In this document: positions 26,237 through 40,000 of the stretch, piece after piece
Layout of the letters: each line of letters starts with the position of its first letter
How positions within the stretch are numbered: position 1 is the first letter of the stretch
Assembly (NCBI GenBank): GCA_905250115.1
Contig: CAJNOI010000277.1
Coordinates: forward strand, 28,108-92,107
From: Adineta steineri
Lineage: Eukaryota > Rotifera > Eurotatoria > Adinetida > Adinetidae
Reading direction: 5' to 3'
Length of the DNA stretch: 64,000 nt
Notes under the pieces: model-generated
Seen by the model: the letters and a program-made list of their open reading frames with translations, nothing else
What the model was told of the DNA's origin: nothing
Database searches by the model: none
Translations under genes and position numbers: made by a program

Positions 26237-26754
26237 TGTTCAATTACACAAACTGAACGTTAGTGTCTATGCTTTAACGATAACGCGTATATAAAGAAAA
26301 AGGCAAAAAATCACCTCAATGACCCGTAATATAATACAATGCGTAACCCTTATATATATAGTACTAACCAACACAAAAATCGAATAAGAACGATGGATGA
26401 TGGTCGAGAATGCGAGAATATCGTCGTCGCTGCGCTTCACTTATCGTTGAGAGAAAGAACCGTATGGTTATACATATACTCTTATTCTCACAAAGCTTGT
26501 ACTATGCTTTTCTTTCTTTCTTACTCACGATAATAATAATAATAGGGCCAAAGAACGAATGAATATACATTTACTTTGATCGAATGACCGATACGTATAT
26601 AGAATGATGCAACAGTTCGTGATGATATCATCGTATTCTGATTAAATATTAGATATTTAAAATTTTATAACAAGACAAAAAATATATATATATATAATCA
26701 CATAAATGTATAGATAAAACAACAATTTTTTTTGTACAAAGAAAAGAAGAAAAT
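26237..26754. other. Laminin upstream region and GPCR 3' end
   Basis: 518 bp without a gene. On the minus strand a tttatata word at about 26287-26295 lies some 50-60 bp before the laminin ATG and may be its TATA element. The 65-codon plus-strand frame here is not supported. Confidence 0.45.
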
Positions 26755-28331
26755 TTAAGTTTGTTTATGCATCATGACAACTGTTTGGTCAGCAAAATTT
26801 ACACCATGAGTATTTTGTTTAAGTGTTAAACGAGTTGATAATGTCGTATTAACTTCACCATTATGAGCTCGTCCTGTTTGTTGTCTTTTTAATATAATTG
26901 ATGTTGATTCTTTTCGAGATGTTGTTGATGATCCTTTAAAACAACAGGAATAAAGTGAATAAAATTCTCGTCGAAAACTTCGATTAATATAATTATAAAT
27001 TATTGGATTAATCCATGCTGATAATGATGAGATTAAATAACAAGGTATTAATAAATATCCATAAACAAAATTGGGTCCATAACGTTTATATAATGTTTCT
27101 TCATTATGTTCGGAATAAATTTGTACAATTGTTAATGGTAACCATGAGATAGTAAAAAGTGCTGCAACATATATAAGTAATTTTCTACTTCGATGAAAAC
27201 GTCGTTTTGTATGTGATTGATATTTTAACATATGTTGTTGTTCGACAAAATTTAATGAATTTTGATGATAATTTAATTGTTCACGTTGTTGAAATGTTTG
27301 ACGAAAACAATGTAATAAATAATTTGATTTATTATCATTTGTTATCCCCGCTGATGGTATATCATCTAAACTTGTTGCTTCTTGTTCAGTTTCATCTGGT
27401 ATATCTAATGATTTTTTTTTCGTAGATTTTGATGTATCTTGAATAAATCGTTTTTGATTTTGATATGAACGCATACGAATCATACGTCGTTTAAGAAAAC
27501 GACTGATAGAATAACAACTTATGGATACAAATAAAAATGGTACTAAATATTGTACAGTAATAACAATATAAGAAAATATACGATTCCGTATACCAGGTTT
27601 AACGAGACAATAATAAATTTTCTTCATTTTACATGGAGATTTAATCATATCATAATTCATGAATAGATTTGTATTATTATTACTATACATTTTATGGTTG
27701 AATGATGTATTATTTCCCATCATTTGTCGTAAAACTGCATGTGGAACAAATTCTTCCAATTGTCTTGAAATATATTCTGGTAATGCTATTATTATCGATA
27801 CAAGCCAAAGTAAAATTAATGTTATTATTGTACAACGACGATCAAATTTTTGTTTATTAACAATAAAAAACCATCGTTCAACTGCTATAACAGCAACAGT
27901 AAATGTTGATACAAGTGCTGTTACTGTTGGAGTAAAATGAACAATTTTACAAAGAAATGAACCAAATATCCAATGTTTAAGTAAAGCATTGGATAATGTC
28001 ATTGGAATTGAAACACATAAGACGATTAAATCATTTAAACCTAGATAAAGATAATACTTTAGTAAACAAAATTCTATCTTAGAAAAACAAATTTTGACAT
28101 ACATAAATTCATTAAAAATGTGTTTGTAATCGAACGTAATTTTTTTTGTTGGAAAAATATAAGACATACACTTATATTACCAAATACACCAAAACAAAAT
28201 GGTAATAAATAAGTAATATATATTATTATTGTTATAGTAGGTGAAAAACGAAATTCTTTTGTTAAAATAGATTGAGAAAATTCACCAATTTGAGAACAAT
28301 CACGATCAAACTTTGTTTGATTGAAATCCAT
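26755..28331 (-). CDS. Rhodopsin-family GPCR, neuropeptide Y receptor-like
   Basis: Two exons, 28331-28103 and 28040-26755, 504 aa. The intron splits TM2, restoring FLMNLCLNDLIVLC with its conserved Asp. Seven helices are visible: TM1 with GVFGN, TM3 ending AVERW in place of DRY, TM5 in FSYIVITVQYLVPFLFVSI, TM6 FTISWLPLTIVQI, TM7 SAWINPIIYNYI with NPxxY intact. The second extracellular loop has paired Cys and several N-glycosylation sites (NNTS, NNTN). The third intracellular loop is long (~100 aa) and polar, and the tail starts with a Cys pair suitable for palmitoylation. The TM2-TM3 block (WIFGSFLCKIVHFTPTVTA) most resembles NPY/NPF and related peptide receptors. Ligand unknown; RYamide or PrRP-like assignments are possible. 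Confidence 0.85.
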
Positions 28332-31300
28332 AAGTTCGAATTAAATTACATTATTTTAACATCTAAAAAAATGAGTATTTATAAGTCCTTTGTTTTATAA
28401 ATAAATGTCTTCTGCAAGAGAAGAAGAAAAAAATGACAAGTAGGTATAAAATTAGCTTTGTTAAATATAGGAATATTTAAAAAATATAAAGATATTTTCT
28501 AGTAAAACATCAACTTGACAAAAAAAATACTAATTATTTATTTCTTATGAAGTTATATTTTATATAAAATCTGAATATATACTTTACTTTTTTAATTATA
28601 GAAGACAATCGTATATGTATAATTAAAAATAAATTTTACATAATATACGATGCAGATAATTTTTTTGTAGGTTCATTCATTGATGTTAGAAGGTAAAAAT
28701 ATACTCATACTAGAGCACTGCACCGCCCACCGAAACTCGATTCCGACTGTGTTGGAGTCGGAATCGCGAAAAAATATTTTTCGGAGTCAATATCGGACTC
28801 CAATTGGAAGACTAATTAAATTGTTTGTTTCTTTCTCAGAAAGATGTTTTTCACTGTTTTCTACTAAAAAAATGAAAAGAAAGAAGTTCTATAACTTAAC
28901 AACATCATATTTACTTATAATTTTGTTCATTCGCAATGCTTAGTCTTTCTATTTATCGCTACACTACAAAAAAGTTTTTCCGAGTCGGAATTAACTGGAA
29001 TTTCTTCTCGGAATCGGAGTCGAAGTTGTAATCGTAATTAAAAAACTCGAGTCTGCAGCGCTCTAATTCATACCTATAATTTAACTGGAAAATAAGATTG
29101 ATTAACCAAGTAATTTACTCTAAAAAAAATAAATAATTATTTTAAGAATATCCGGTTTTGTAGTGTATGAATCAAATTTGTTATTAACTAATTTGAAGCT
29201 CTACTTTGTGCACTCTATCAAATGAACAAAAATATCAGAAAAATAAAAAATTTTTAATATAAAATAAAAGTTTTTCATGAAACAGGAAAGAAAAATAATT
29301 GTTATTTAGAAAGGGAAAAATAAAGACAAACATCCTGAGGCATTTAAGCTTAACTCCGTCTTATCTTAAAAATGTTTGTCGACTGTCAATAGCATGTCTC
29401 CTGTATATTAAGACGTCACCATTAGTCTCACATATTATATAATGCCTGGAAATTGTAACAAAATTATTAATTCAATAAATACATCAAGGCGCAGTTATAA
29501 TAAATATATTTTTATGTTCATTACTTAATTGTCAGTAACTATCACATCTGACTAAAGAGATAGAATAACGGTAATAATAACTAACATAGTCTGTATATAC
29601 ACGTTCGATTAGTGACAATGGATCTATCATTATATAAAAATGACTCCTTTTTCATTCTTATCGATATAAAAAATGACATATTTCTCTTATTTTCTTTTAT
29701 GTCTTAGTAATAAATAACTATAAAATGTTTATAAATGTACGTCATTGATCTGGGAAACCGAACATTTTCACAGGGGAACTAACGACGTTAGATAAAAAGG
29801 AGAAGACTGAAAAAAGCATACATCTATTTTATATAAGATTGATAAAATATGAGAAAAAAAATCGATGACAAATAACAAGCATCTTCCAGCTGCATATTTT
29901 ATAATATGACGTGACATTAAAAATTGTTTTATTAAGACTCGCCTTCATCTTGATTATGTCTACTATTCAATATGAAAATAATATTGCCTATTAAAAAACT
30001 ATAATTCTGTTTCTCATCATCAAAATTCTTTTATTTAATTAATATAAACATGCTAAATAAAGCTTCTTTTTTATACACTTTACAATATTTATTTCTTAAA
30101 CAAAACACTTGCCTGACTTGTATAAATCATGTTTATAATAATATCATTTCAATAATTAATCTTTATTAAACGAATTAAGTAATCTTACATTATGACACAT
30201 AGTTAATATGATTGATGAAATAAAATTCTCATCAAAACAATCGATACATGATTTGACTATGTTAGTTACATATATAAATATGTATATATTAGCATATATC
30301 TATGCATATATAAACAAATAATTATTTTCTAGGTCAATGGGTTTAATACAAAGCTCTCAAAAAATAAAATAACGACTTACTGTAAGTATGTATATATCAC
30401 TAGGCGTTCTTCTACCAAAAATATATTTACAGTGAGAAAATTAATTAAATAATCGACTATTGCTCGTACCTTATAAAACTCACATAGGCGAAGACTATGG
30501 GGAAAAAACAAAAATGCCACTAGTACAAATAAAAGAAAATTTCTTTTTTTTCTTTGTCTCTTGATCTTTATTAGAAAATAGTTAGATAATGAATCGTGAA
30601 ACCAAACATTTTCATTCAAAAAAGAAAAATAATGAGATAGACAACGTCAGAAATCTATATTTAGAATTTTGTTTTCTTCTTCTGATTCATTCTTAAGAAT
30701 ATAAAAATTAATTGATTTTGCTTCTCCGAACAAAAAACAACTAGATAGATCTTCGGTAACATCGCTATTCTCATTATGTATGAATAGACAATGAATAGCT
30801 AAATAGATGCACAAAAGATCTTCATCGTCAACATGCGTTGCAAATAAATCTCATTCTATCCTCTAGTTATATACAACGTGTGGTGCGTTATAATTTTTTC
30901 TAGAACTATTTCATGCATTTTAAGTCCTAACAATATAGTAGTTCATATCGCATGCGTACTCCATCTTAATTAACGCTTCACTAGTTACTGTTTATTTAAC
31001 TCAAGATAAAATACCTTGAAATAATTCTAATTGGAAATAAGAGTCGAGATGAGACTATAGATAGTTTCTTTTTTGCTCTCATGAATGAAAATATATCTAG
31101 TTCTTTATCATGTAAAACTACTTGTAAATCTTTTATAATTAAGAAACTCAACATGCTTTACTGAATATATATATATATTTAAATATGTATACATTAATAT
31201 TATAATAAAAATAGAAAGAAAAAGAAAAATGCTTATTTACTATAGTGAGATTTTATAAATATAAAAGAAAGTACTACTAGAATTATTTTATTTCTATGTG

Positions 31301-34013
31301 ATAGAGTATATTTTGTTATTTTTAAATAATAAAACATTGTTGTTGTTTAAGTACTTATTATATAAGGATATGAAGAAACTAACAAGTGGACGAATCAGTT
31401 ATTTATATAATACATTTGTTTTATTATTACTGTCAAAAAGTTGATTACAAGATTTCAAAAAGGAAAGTCTAAGTATAAACTGGTCATAAAAATAAAAATA
31501 TTATTATTCATCTTTATATCAAAGTGAAGGGTTATTACTAAAATACAAAAAAAAACTAATTACTAGAAGAATTTTTTTTCTCAAATATCCAAATATGATG
31601 CAATACAATTTTCTGAATATATCTGTCTCTTATTTCTAAAATGTATTGATATTCTTTCGTTAAAATATAAACTTAGATTATTCATATGTAGGTAAATACG
31701 TCATTTTATCGACGACTACAACTCATGACATTATCATGTCTAATTATTTATAAAAACTTATCTTCTTAGAACATTACTTAAGAGACGATTAAATTATTTA
31801 CATGAAATAACTTACATAAATGAGAAGACTATCACCTGATAAATGTTCTTCATGGACTTTGTTAGACGATAATTGAAAGAACGACGCAATTTGAATAATA
31901 TCATATATAGTTTATTAAAATAGTTTAATAGAATTATAAAAATAAGAAGAAAAAAATGTAGAGTATCGATTTTCCCAGCGTCTTCTTTCTTATTTTTGTA
32001 TGTCATTTTCTTGTTACATCTATTCTTTTTCTTTACTAGGTCTTATCGTTCTTTCATTCTATATCAGACCATATTTGTCTTATTGATTCATTCTGTAGCC
32101 ATTCCCATAGGCATGCGTCGATACACATGATAATATTACGTGTAATATTCCGTAAAACACTTCGTATGAATAATACAACTATTAACTTTAATAACATCAT
32201 TTCTTTTTTATCATATAACTATTTCCGAGTGTAACAGTCATTTGCATAATTATAAGAATAAATATTTATATATGCTTCAACATATTTTATCATATGTATA
32301 TTTGTTTTGTTATATGTTGAAAATCTTGTAATTAGAATAAATCTACAATATACGTCAAATTCATCATTTATGACTTAATTTGTACTTAAAATATGAAAAA
32401 CAAAAAGATCAATTTACTTTCATAATGTGATCCTAAGCTATATCATATGGTTGAACTATACAATTAACAGGAACATCAGCAAAAATATCACGATAATCGT
32501 TTTCTATTCGTTCTTATCGTCTAGTTTTACATCATGATTTTTATTATTCATTAGGTTCACCTAACAGGAAACTATAGTATTTCATTAGATACATGTATAG
32601 TTATAAATCATGCAAAACAAACAATAAGATCAACTTTATTATCAGTTGTTTCGAAATGATACATACATGCTTGAAAGTTCCTGTGATAATGTTAATTTTA
32701 GTTTTCTTAATGTATCAACTACTCCTCTCTTTTTTTCTCTCTGTGGCAACTTCCGTTATTATAATTTTCAAGAAAACAATCTATTTTTAGTTCTTTCATC
32801 TAAATTGTTTATAACTGTATTGTTTTTTGTTTTGTTAACTGTGAGATAAACATTAATGATCTGATAGGAACATTTGGTTTATGGTTATACGATAACGTTA
32901 ATTGTATATCATGTATATGTTTATTTTTTTCTCAGAAGTAATTATGAAAAAAACTTTCGAGGTTCTTTTTTATTTATGCATAAAAACATTCCCGTTAGAC
33001 GATGCGTCTCGACGAAATTACTAGTCATTATTTATTAAGTTTAACAACAAGAATTACTAATACGAGTTTCTATTTTTATCGTTAGTTTTTGTTTTTGATT
33101 TTTTTTAGCATAAACAAATATAGAATTAAAAACAATTAAATAAACGATTAAAATAGAAGATTAATTTTTCTAAATAATTCTGACATATTTTATTTTTGAA
33201 CTAGTTGTTTGCTAAAGATTATTTCTATTTCTATTCTCATGAGACTAAGATAAGTTATTAAAAATTTGCTTGAATTTAATGACATATAAAAGTCGGTTTT
33301 TATTTACAGTAATTTTGTTTTACACTTATGAAATCAAAGTCATTACTTATCATCGTACTCTTAACGATCAAATTAAATACTAAAAACAATGTTTCTAAAT
33401 AGATTTTGTCATGTTGACATACTATTGTAGAATATAAATCTTACTAGTGATGTTCTTTTGCTCTAAAGCATGAATAACTTTTTTGAAAAAGAATATTTCT
33501 ATGAATAAAAAATTATAGTCAATTAGAAAATTATAAAAAAAATAATGCACTCATTTTCTTTTTATTCAGCTTGATTGAAGTTATAAATATATATTTATTT
33601 TTTTGAATTAAAATTATAAGGTCAATGAAAAATATACAGTCAACAAGTTTATTATATAAACAGAAAAGAACTTGTTCAACACTTATTAAACGTATAAAAT
33701 CGTATAACTTAACAAATATGAAATTCTAAGTTTTGCCTTTAGAGAATATTTTGTAGAAAATTGAATTATATTCATCAATTTATAATAATCACTTTATTTT
33801 ACATTAATAAAACTGTTTTTTATTAGTATTTAATTAAAATAAATAGCTTTGACAAATATATCACACGGTAAAAAAAATTGAAGCATTATTTTTCTTAAAC
33901 TTTTCTACGCTCTACGAATAAAAACTTTTAAAATATAGATAATATTAAAAATCAATCATCTGACTTAATAGTTCAATAATCATTATTAGTTATTTGTCGA
34001 TGAATTTGAGATG
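28332..34013. other. 5.7-kb gene-poor region
   Basis: No exon chain or recognisable protein on either strand. It should hold the GPCR promoter at its left end and the MAP3K4 3' end at its right. The only structured item is the transposon at 28711-29065. Open frames present (for example 30619-30377 -, 32593-32849 +) are short and low-complexity. Confidence 0.55.
28711..29065. mobile_element. 355-bp hAT-like MITE with 8-bp target duplication
   Basis: Left end tagagcactgca and right end tgcagcgctcta are inverted repeats and begin with TAGAG, fitting the YARNG hAT terminus. Direct flanks actcatac (28703-28710) and attcatac (29066-29073) match at 7 of 8 positions. The interior is built from repeated gattccgact/gagtcggaatc words, giving sub-terminal inverted repeats. 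No transposase frame. Confidence 0.8.
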
Positions 34014-37000
34014 CTACGAACCTAATTAATAGGAATAAATATTCATATAGAAATGAAGAAAGAAAAAAGATTCTATTGTTATACCAATTCGAACTCGTGG
34101 ATATGGATGATTAAGTAATTCTCTAGCTGATCGACGTTCTTCAAGATCAGGTTTTAAACATAATTCAATAAATTCATATGCTTCATTTTGATCTCTTAAT
34201 TCTTCTGGAATGGGTGGTCCTTTTTTCGCTAATAATTGATTTTGAATATAAATTTGATCGTCGGGTGGCCGTGTTACATTTGTCCATGGTAACTAAAACA
34301 AAAAAAATTTCATTTCTTTCGAAACTTCTTTAAAGCTCATACTTTGCCAGTTAACATTTCTATTATTGTACAACCAAGTGCCCATATATCAGATTTATAA
34401 ACATATTCAGATTCTGGAGGTTTAAAATCTAATAAAATAAAAATGCATTCTAGTAATTATGAAAGCTCAAAGAATATTTATTTTAAATGGATCTATTTTG
34501 TACATTCCATAAATTTTTGTTATGCTATTTATATTTATTTGATAAGATAGAACGATATGTTTTGATAGCATATTATTGACAAATGATGAATATGATTCCA
34601 TCAGATGTCCTTTGACATTTGTTTATTCAAACAAAGAATGTCATACCAAGATTCATAGAAATAATTAGATCTCTATAAACTTCCGTCAATAGAAGAACTC
34701 GATATAAGCCATTTGCAAATTAATAGAATATTATATACATAAAGAATAATTCTCTATGAGTTCAAAGTAAAATTAATTCAACAAAAGTGCATTTTTTCTG
34801 TTAACAGTTAGACACGTCTAAATATCATTAGTATCAGAATGAGCATGTTTTTTCCTTGAATTCTATTGATGCAACTTTTTCATTTTTATTCTGTCAGGTA
34901 ATTAGCTCGAGGTTTTTATCTTTATTATTTAATAATTATCGTAACAATCTATCTCATTCACATTGTGAGCCTTAGTGTAAATCTCATAATCTGAATAAAC
35001 AAATACTTAAGGACATATGACGAAATCATATTTCTATTTTGTAAATAATATCCTATCAAAAAGATATCTATCCATCTTCCCAGATCTTCTATTATTCTAA
35101 CTATAAATAACACCCATTTCATCGGTCGGCACGCTTCAAAAACAATTATACTATTGGAATGAGGTTAAATTTCAGATTTTAATAACTAGGAGATTCTATC
35201 AAATTTCTTGTATAATATTGGAAACGTGACATTAAGCAAGCTCTTAAAATAGATAAGAATTGTCAGAGAAATATACGATCTAGGTAAGAAACTGTCTATT
35301 CGAGCATTCTATTAAACAGTTAAGACTGATTATTCAAAGGAGTGTATCGACCTGTTTCTAAAAAAAGGAATAAAATATAATTATTTTTGAAGCTTCCAAC
35401 TACAGTACTTATATTTGTCATTTTTTTTGATAAAGACCGATGAAAATTATATAGTATTTCCCATGGACTATCCAGTCATACTAGAAATATCTGGATTGTC
35501 TATGAAAAATTATTAGGCCAAGTGTTTTTTGCAAACTGAATATATAACTCATAAAAATATATTGAGCAGTATGTACTCCTTTCATAGTATTAAATCAAAT
35601 AACTTACATATCGTTCCTTTTTGTGTACTACGTGAATCACTGCCATCTGATGATGGTGATTCAAGTTCAAGTCGATGAGATAAATTAAAATCCTTTAAAA
35701 ATTAAACAAAAAAGTACGTTTTTTTTTCCTTATTTTCATGAACTTACACCTAATTTAACGATATATTTTCCATCTTCATTTGCAATAAATATATTATCAC
35801 CTTTAACATCACAATGAACAATACTATTTTCATGTAAAGCCATTAAAGCATTTAATAATTGTTTAACAAAACCACGAACATTTTCATTAAAATCAAGTGA
35901 AGAAGTTAAAAGAGCGTCATATGTACTATAATTTTCATCTTGCTCACTTGAATCACTCCATAAAATACTATTCTTTCGTTTTATACGTGCACGTTTTTGA
36001 AATGATCTTATATCATTAAGAAATTCATTTACTGTCGATAAACAATATTCCATACAAATATAAATTGTTCTCTAAAGAAGAAAATTAAATAAATATGAAG
36101 ACATTTTTTTTGTCTTACTTTATATTTTTCGATACCAAAATATCGTACGATATTTGGATGATTGATAGACATAATCATATCGATTTCTTTTGCAATACGT
36201 CGAAGTTTATCAGGATATGCATTTGGTAATGATCGAGAAGCAATTGATGATAATTGAATTTCTTTCATACATACAATAGATCCATTTGAAGCATTAATTG
36301 CACGAAATGCAACACCAGCACCACCTTGACCAATACGGGTTCCACGACGCCATGGAAAATCAATATTACGTGTTTTTAATGATATAACAGGATCTGGAAT
36401 AGTTCCACTTGTTAATGATGTTGTATCAAAAATTTGTCCAATTTGTTTTCGTTCACGAAATTTTTTTTCTAAATTATTTTCAAGATCTTTTATTTTTTGT
36501 GTAATACGTTGACGAGGTGTTAAGAATGTTGAAGTTATTAGTTCATTATAACGACCACCACTTTCATTTCGTCGATGTACATCTTAAATAATATAATTAT
36601 ATTTTTTAATTATAGTAATGAATCAAAAAAAAAAGAAAGGAAGAAAGTTCTTTACTTGTACTTGAAGAAACTCGTGGTCGGCCTAAATTTATTGATATTG
36701 ATGAAACACTATTGGAACGAACTATAAAGAAAAAAAAGAAAATTTAAATATAGTTCCAACAAATTCAAAATATAATCAAATCAAACAAATCTCCGAGAAG
36801 CTTTTATTTTATTTGCTTACCAGTACGTAAATTTTGATAGAGACGATCATTTATTAAACTAGTCTCTTTTTTTGGAGAAAAACAAAATTCGTTTTGGGAA
36901 ACAGAAAAAAAAGATTTTTTTTAAATAAAATTTACCTTTAGTCGTTGGTGAAGTAGGATTACCTTTCACATTTCCATATAAAGCATCAAGAGCAGCAGGC

Positions 37001-40000
37001 ATTTCTTTAGTTAATTTTTTATAATCTTCATCTGACAGTAATTGTAAATGAGTTGATTTTGCCAAAAATCGAAGAAAAACCATACCAGGAGAAAGCCATT
37101 TTGGTCTAAATTTAAGAAAAAAGAACATCGACGATGGATAAAACTATTTGTAGCACTGTAAACTAAATCTTTGCAATACTATGTACAATCTCTTTATATG
37201 AAAACCTATTGGTAACCTCTCCTTTTGAACTATTTTTGCAGTGGTTGAACTTTTCGAAAGTGAACACTTGCTCGATTTGTATTAGCAAATAGATACTGGA
37301 TATTTTCAATTTATCTGACTAATTAGGAATAATATTAAGAAAAATTGTTTCTTTCTTTATCTAGGTGAAAACGATTCAGGGCATGTCTATTGATAAGTCG
37401 ACTCTGCCGGTAATAAAAATAATAAAAAATTATACTGAATGAAATTGCGAATAGATAGAATGGGTTATTTAACAATAAAAGAAGATGATAAGCGACACAG
37501 AGAGAATCTAAATTGTGCATACTTATCAATGCATGCGACGAGGGAATATTGTCAACTAATTAATCTTTTTTGGAGTTTGAACTTTGTACAAAAGATAGAC
37601 CATAGTGAGGTCTATATATAAGTAGTATATCCTGAAAATCTCAGTTGAAAAGGAGGTTACCTTCTCGAGATATCAAAGTTGTAGTGTCTCTTGTAGCATA
37701 TAAGCTATTTTTAGAGCTTTGATATCTTGAGAAGGAAACCTTCTTTTCAGAATCCTCTACTCATATATAGACCTCTCCATGACAAACTTGTAAAAAACGG
37801 ACACTCAGATATTCACTATCACACGATTCTCCTGTATATTTCAAATATCCTTATGTTTATATTTTACCTAAATACTTTATATCTAGCTGTTCGAGCTTGT
37901 TGTCCTGATATATATTTAAATTTTTTTGTAACACATTTACACCATTCACAGAAGAATTCATTCATAGTTCGAACAAATTTTTCGAGTATTTCATCATTAT
38001 TTGATGATATAGTTGGTATAAGATCATATAAAAGACGAAAAAGATCAAAACCAGAATTATAAACATATAAAACAAGATCAACTAATTTTGATTCAATTGT
38101 ACGTTCATCAAATTTAACAATTTCTGTAAGATAAATTTTTGTTGAATCTTGATCCCAAATTGTATTTAATGTTCGAACAAGATTTGTTATTTCAATACTT
38201 AATTTTTCAATATGTTCCTATGAAAAAGAAATAGCCAGATTTTACATTCATATTTCTATAAAATAACATACAGGTAATTGATCAAAAGTTGAACGAATAT
38301 CTTCATCACGTGGTAATTTTCTAATAAGTTCCACAGTTGTTAATCCAACATGTGATTGAAATAATTTTGCTATATGTTCCCAATGATCAGATCGATTTAT
38401 AACCAAATGTAATGAATCAAGTTCTGTAGAATTTAAAGCTAATTTTGTACTTTCACTTGGTTGAATAAATAAAATTTCTCCAGACCATTGAATTTTTTGT
38501 CGTTGAAAACTTTTCTTTGGTAAAAATACAATATAACATGGATGGTCATCTTTATTTGTTCGATTTATGTCATCTATTGGTAATTGTTGAGTACATATAA
38601 TACTTAAAATTTTTTCAACTTGATTTTTATCTGTTGATAACCATGGTGGAGCAAAAATATAAAAATTATCAAAATCATCTGCTTTCTAATTAAAAAAAGA
38701 TACACATATATTGTTTAATTAGTAGACAAAAAAATTGTTTTTTTTTTACATTTTTATTAAAATATATTTTAACTTGAACATAAGAACTTTGACGAAGTTG
38801 TTGCCATAATTCAATATGATTGAAACAGTTAAATTCAATTGCAATCGAGAAATCCTTAATGAATAAGAATACAATACAAAAATTAAAATTAATTTAAGAA
38901 AATTTACATCAACAAGTGTTTTAGCTAATTGACAAACACGTGTTGTTCGTTGTTTGATTATATCAAAATGTCGACGAAATTCACGTGTACTTGAAATTAT
39001 ATCGTTTCTATATAATAAATAAAATTCGAAAGTAATCAATATAATCAAATAGATATTTTTTTTCAATTTAAATTACTTCTTTTGATCAGAAAAAGATGAA
39101 GCTGTATCAGAAACTATTGAGTCATTATGATATAGTTCAGGTGGAACACTTGCTGATGTTTGAAATGATGGTTGTTTGATTGTATCAGAAGTTATGCTAT
39201 TAAATATGATTACAATATTGAGATAAATTATTTTAACAGTTCTAAGAATAAGTTTATCATATTAAGATTTAATCTCTCAGTTTTTTTTGTCTAATAAATA
39301 TTTCTCATAGGGTGAATTATTTTTTACAAGTTTTGATAAGAACTAAAGTAGACTGTTTAGTATGATTCGGATATGTCTTGGAATCCGGAAAATTTCTGAT
39401 ATCGTCCTAACAGAAGAGAATGATGATATTTTTTCATAAAAGTGTATGATTGTCGTCTGCCGGGTGCTATTCTGCTTTACTGTGCTTCTATTAGCAAATA
39501 TACACAGACGCGCACCTTGAGAGTGTGGGTGTTGTGTCCATGCTTTATTTACACCCACACCTTCTAGCTAAAATCAATACTCTTGCTAATAGGAATGTGA
39601 CACTTCCAGTTCGAAAGAACTGAACCTGAGCTTTCACAATCCTACTAGCCACACATTTCGAAGGCGATGAGATCGATCGCGATGAACATCTCCTGAGACT
39701 TTCCTTATTAATGGCTAGTAAAAAATGAACTACATCGCTTCCCTTCAAATCAAATGATTTCGCTTTTTTCTTGTACATGCTTCTTTGTTAAATAAACTGT
39801 TGAATCTTTTTTCCGGATTTCGGGGCAATACCGTATAGTTCGATGGAAAAAGTATCTCTAGAAATAGTCAAATGAAGTTTCGTTCTATGACGATAATTTA
39901 GATAGATAATCACAAAGCAATTTATGAGAAATGATATTCATTCTTAAAATATTTATTTTTCTTTCTTACTCGGCTGAATATGATCCATCATTAAGTCCTA

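Noticed and set aside
37727-38062. 111-codon plus-strand frame
   Set aside because: It runs through the fold-back element and antisense to a well-supported MAP3K4 exon.
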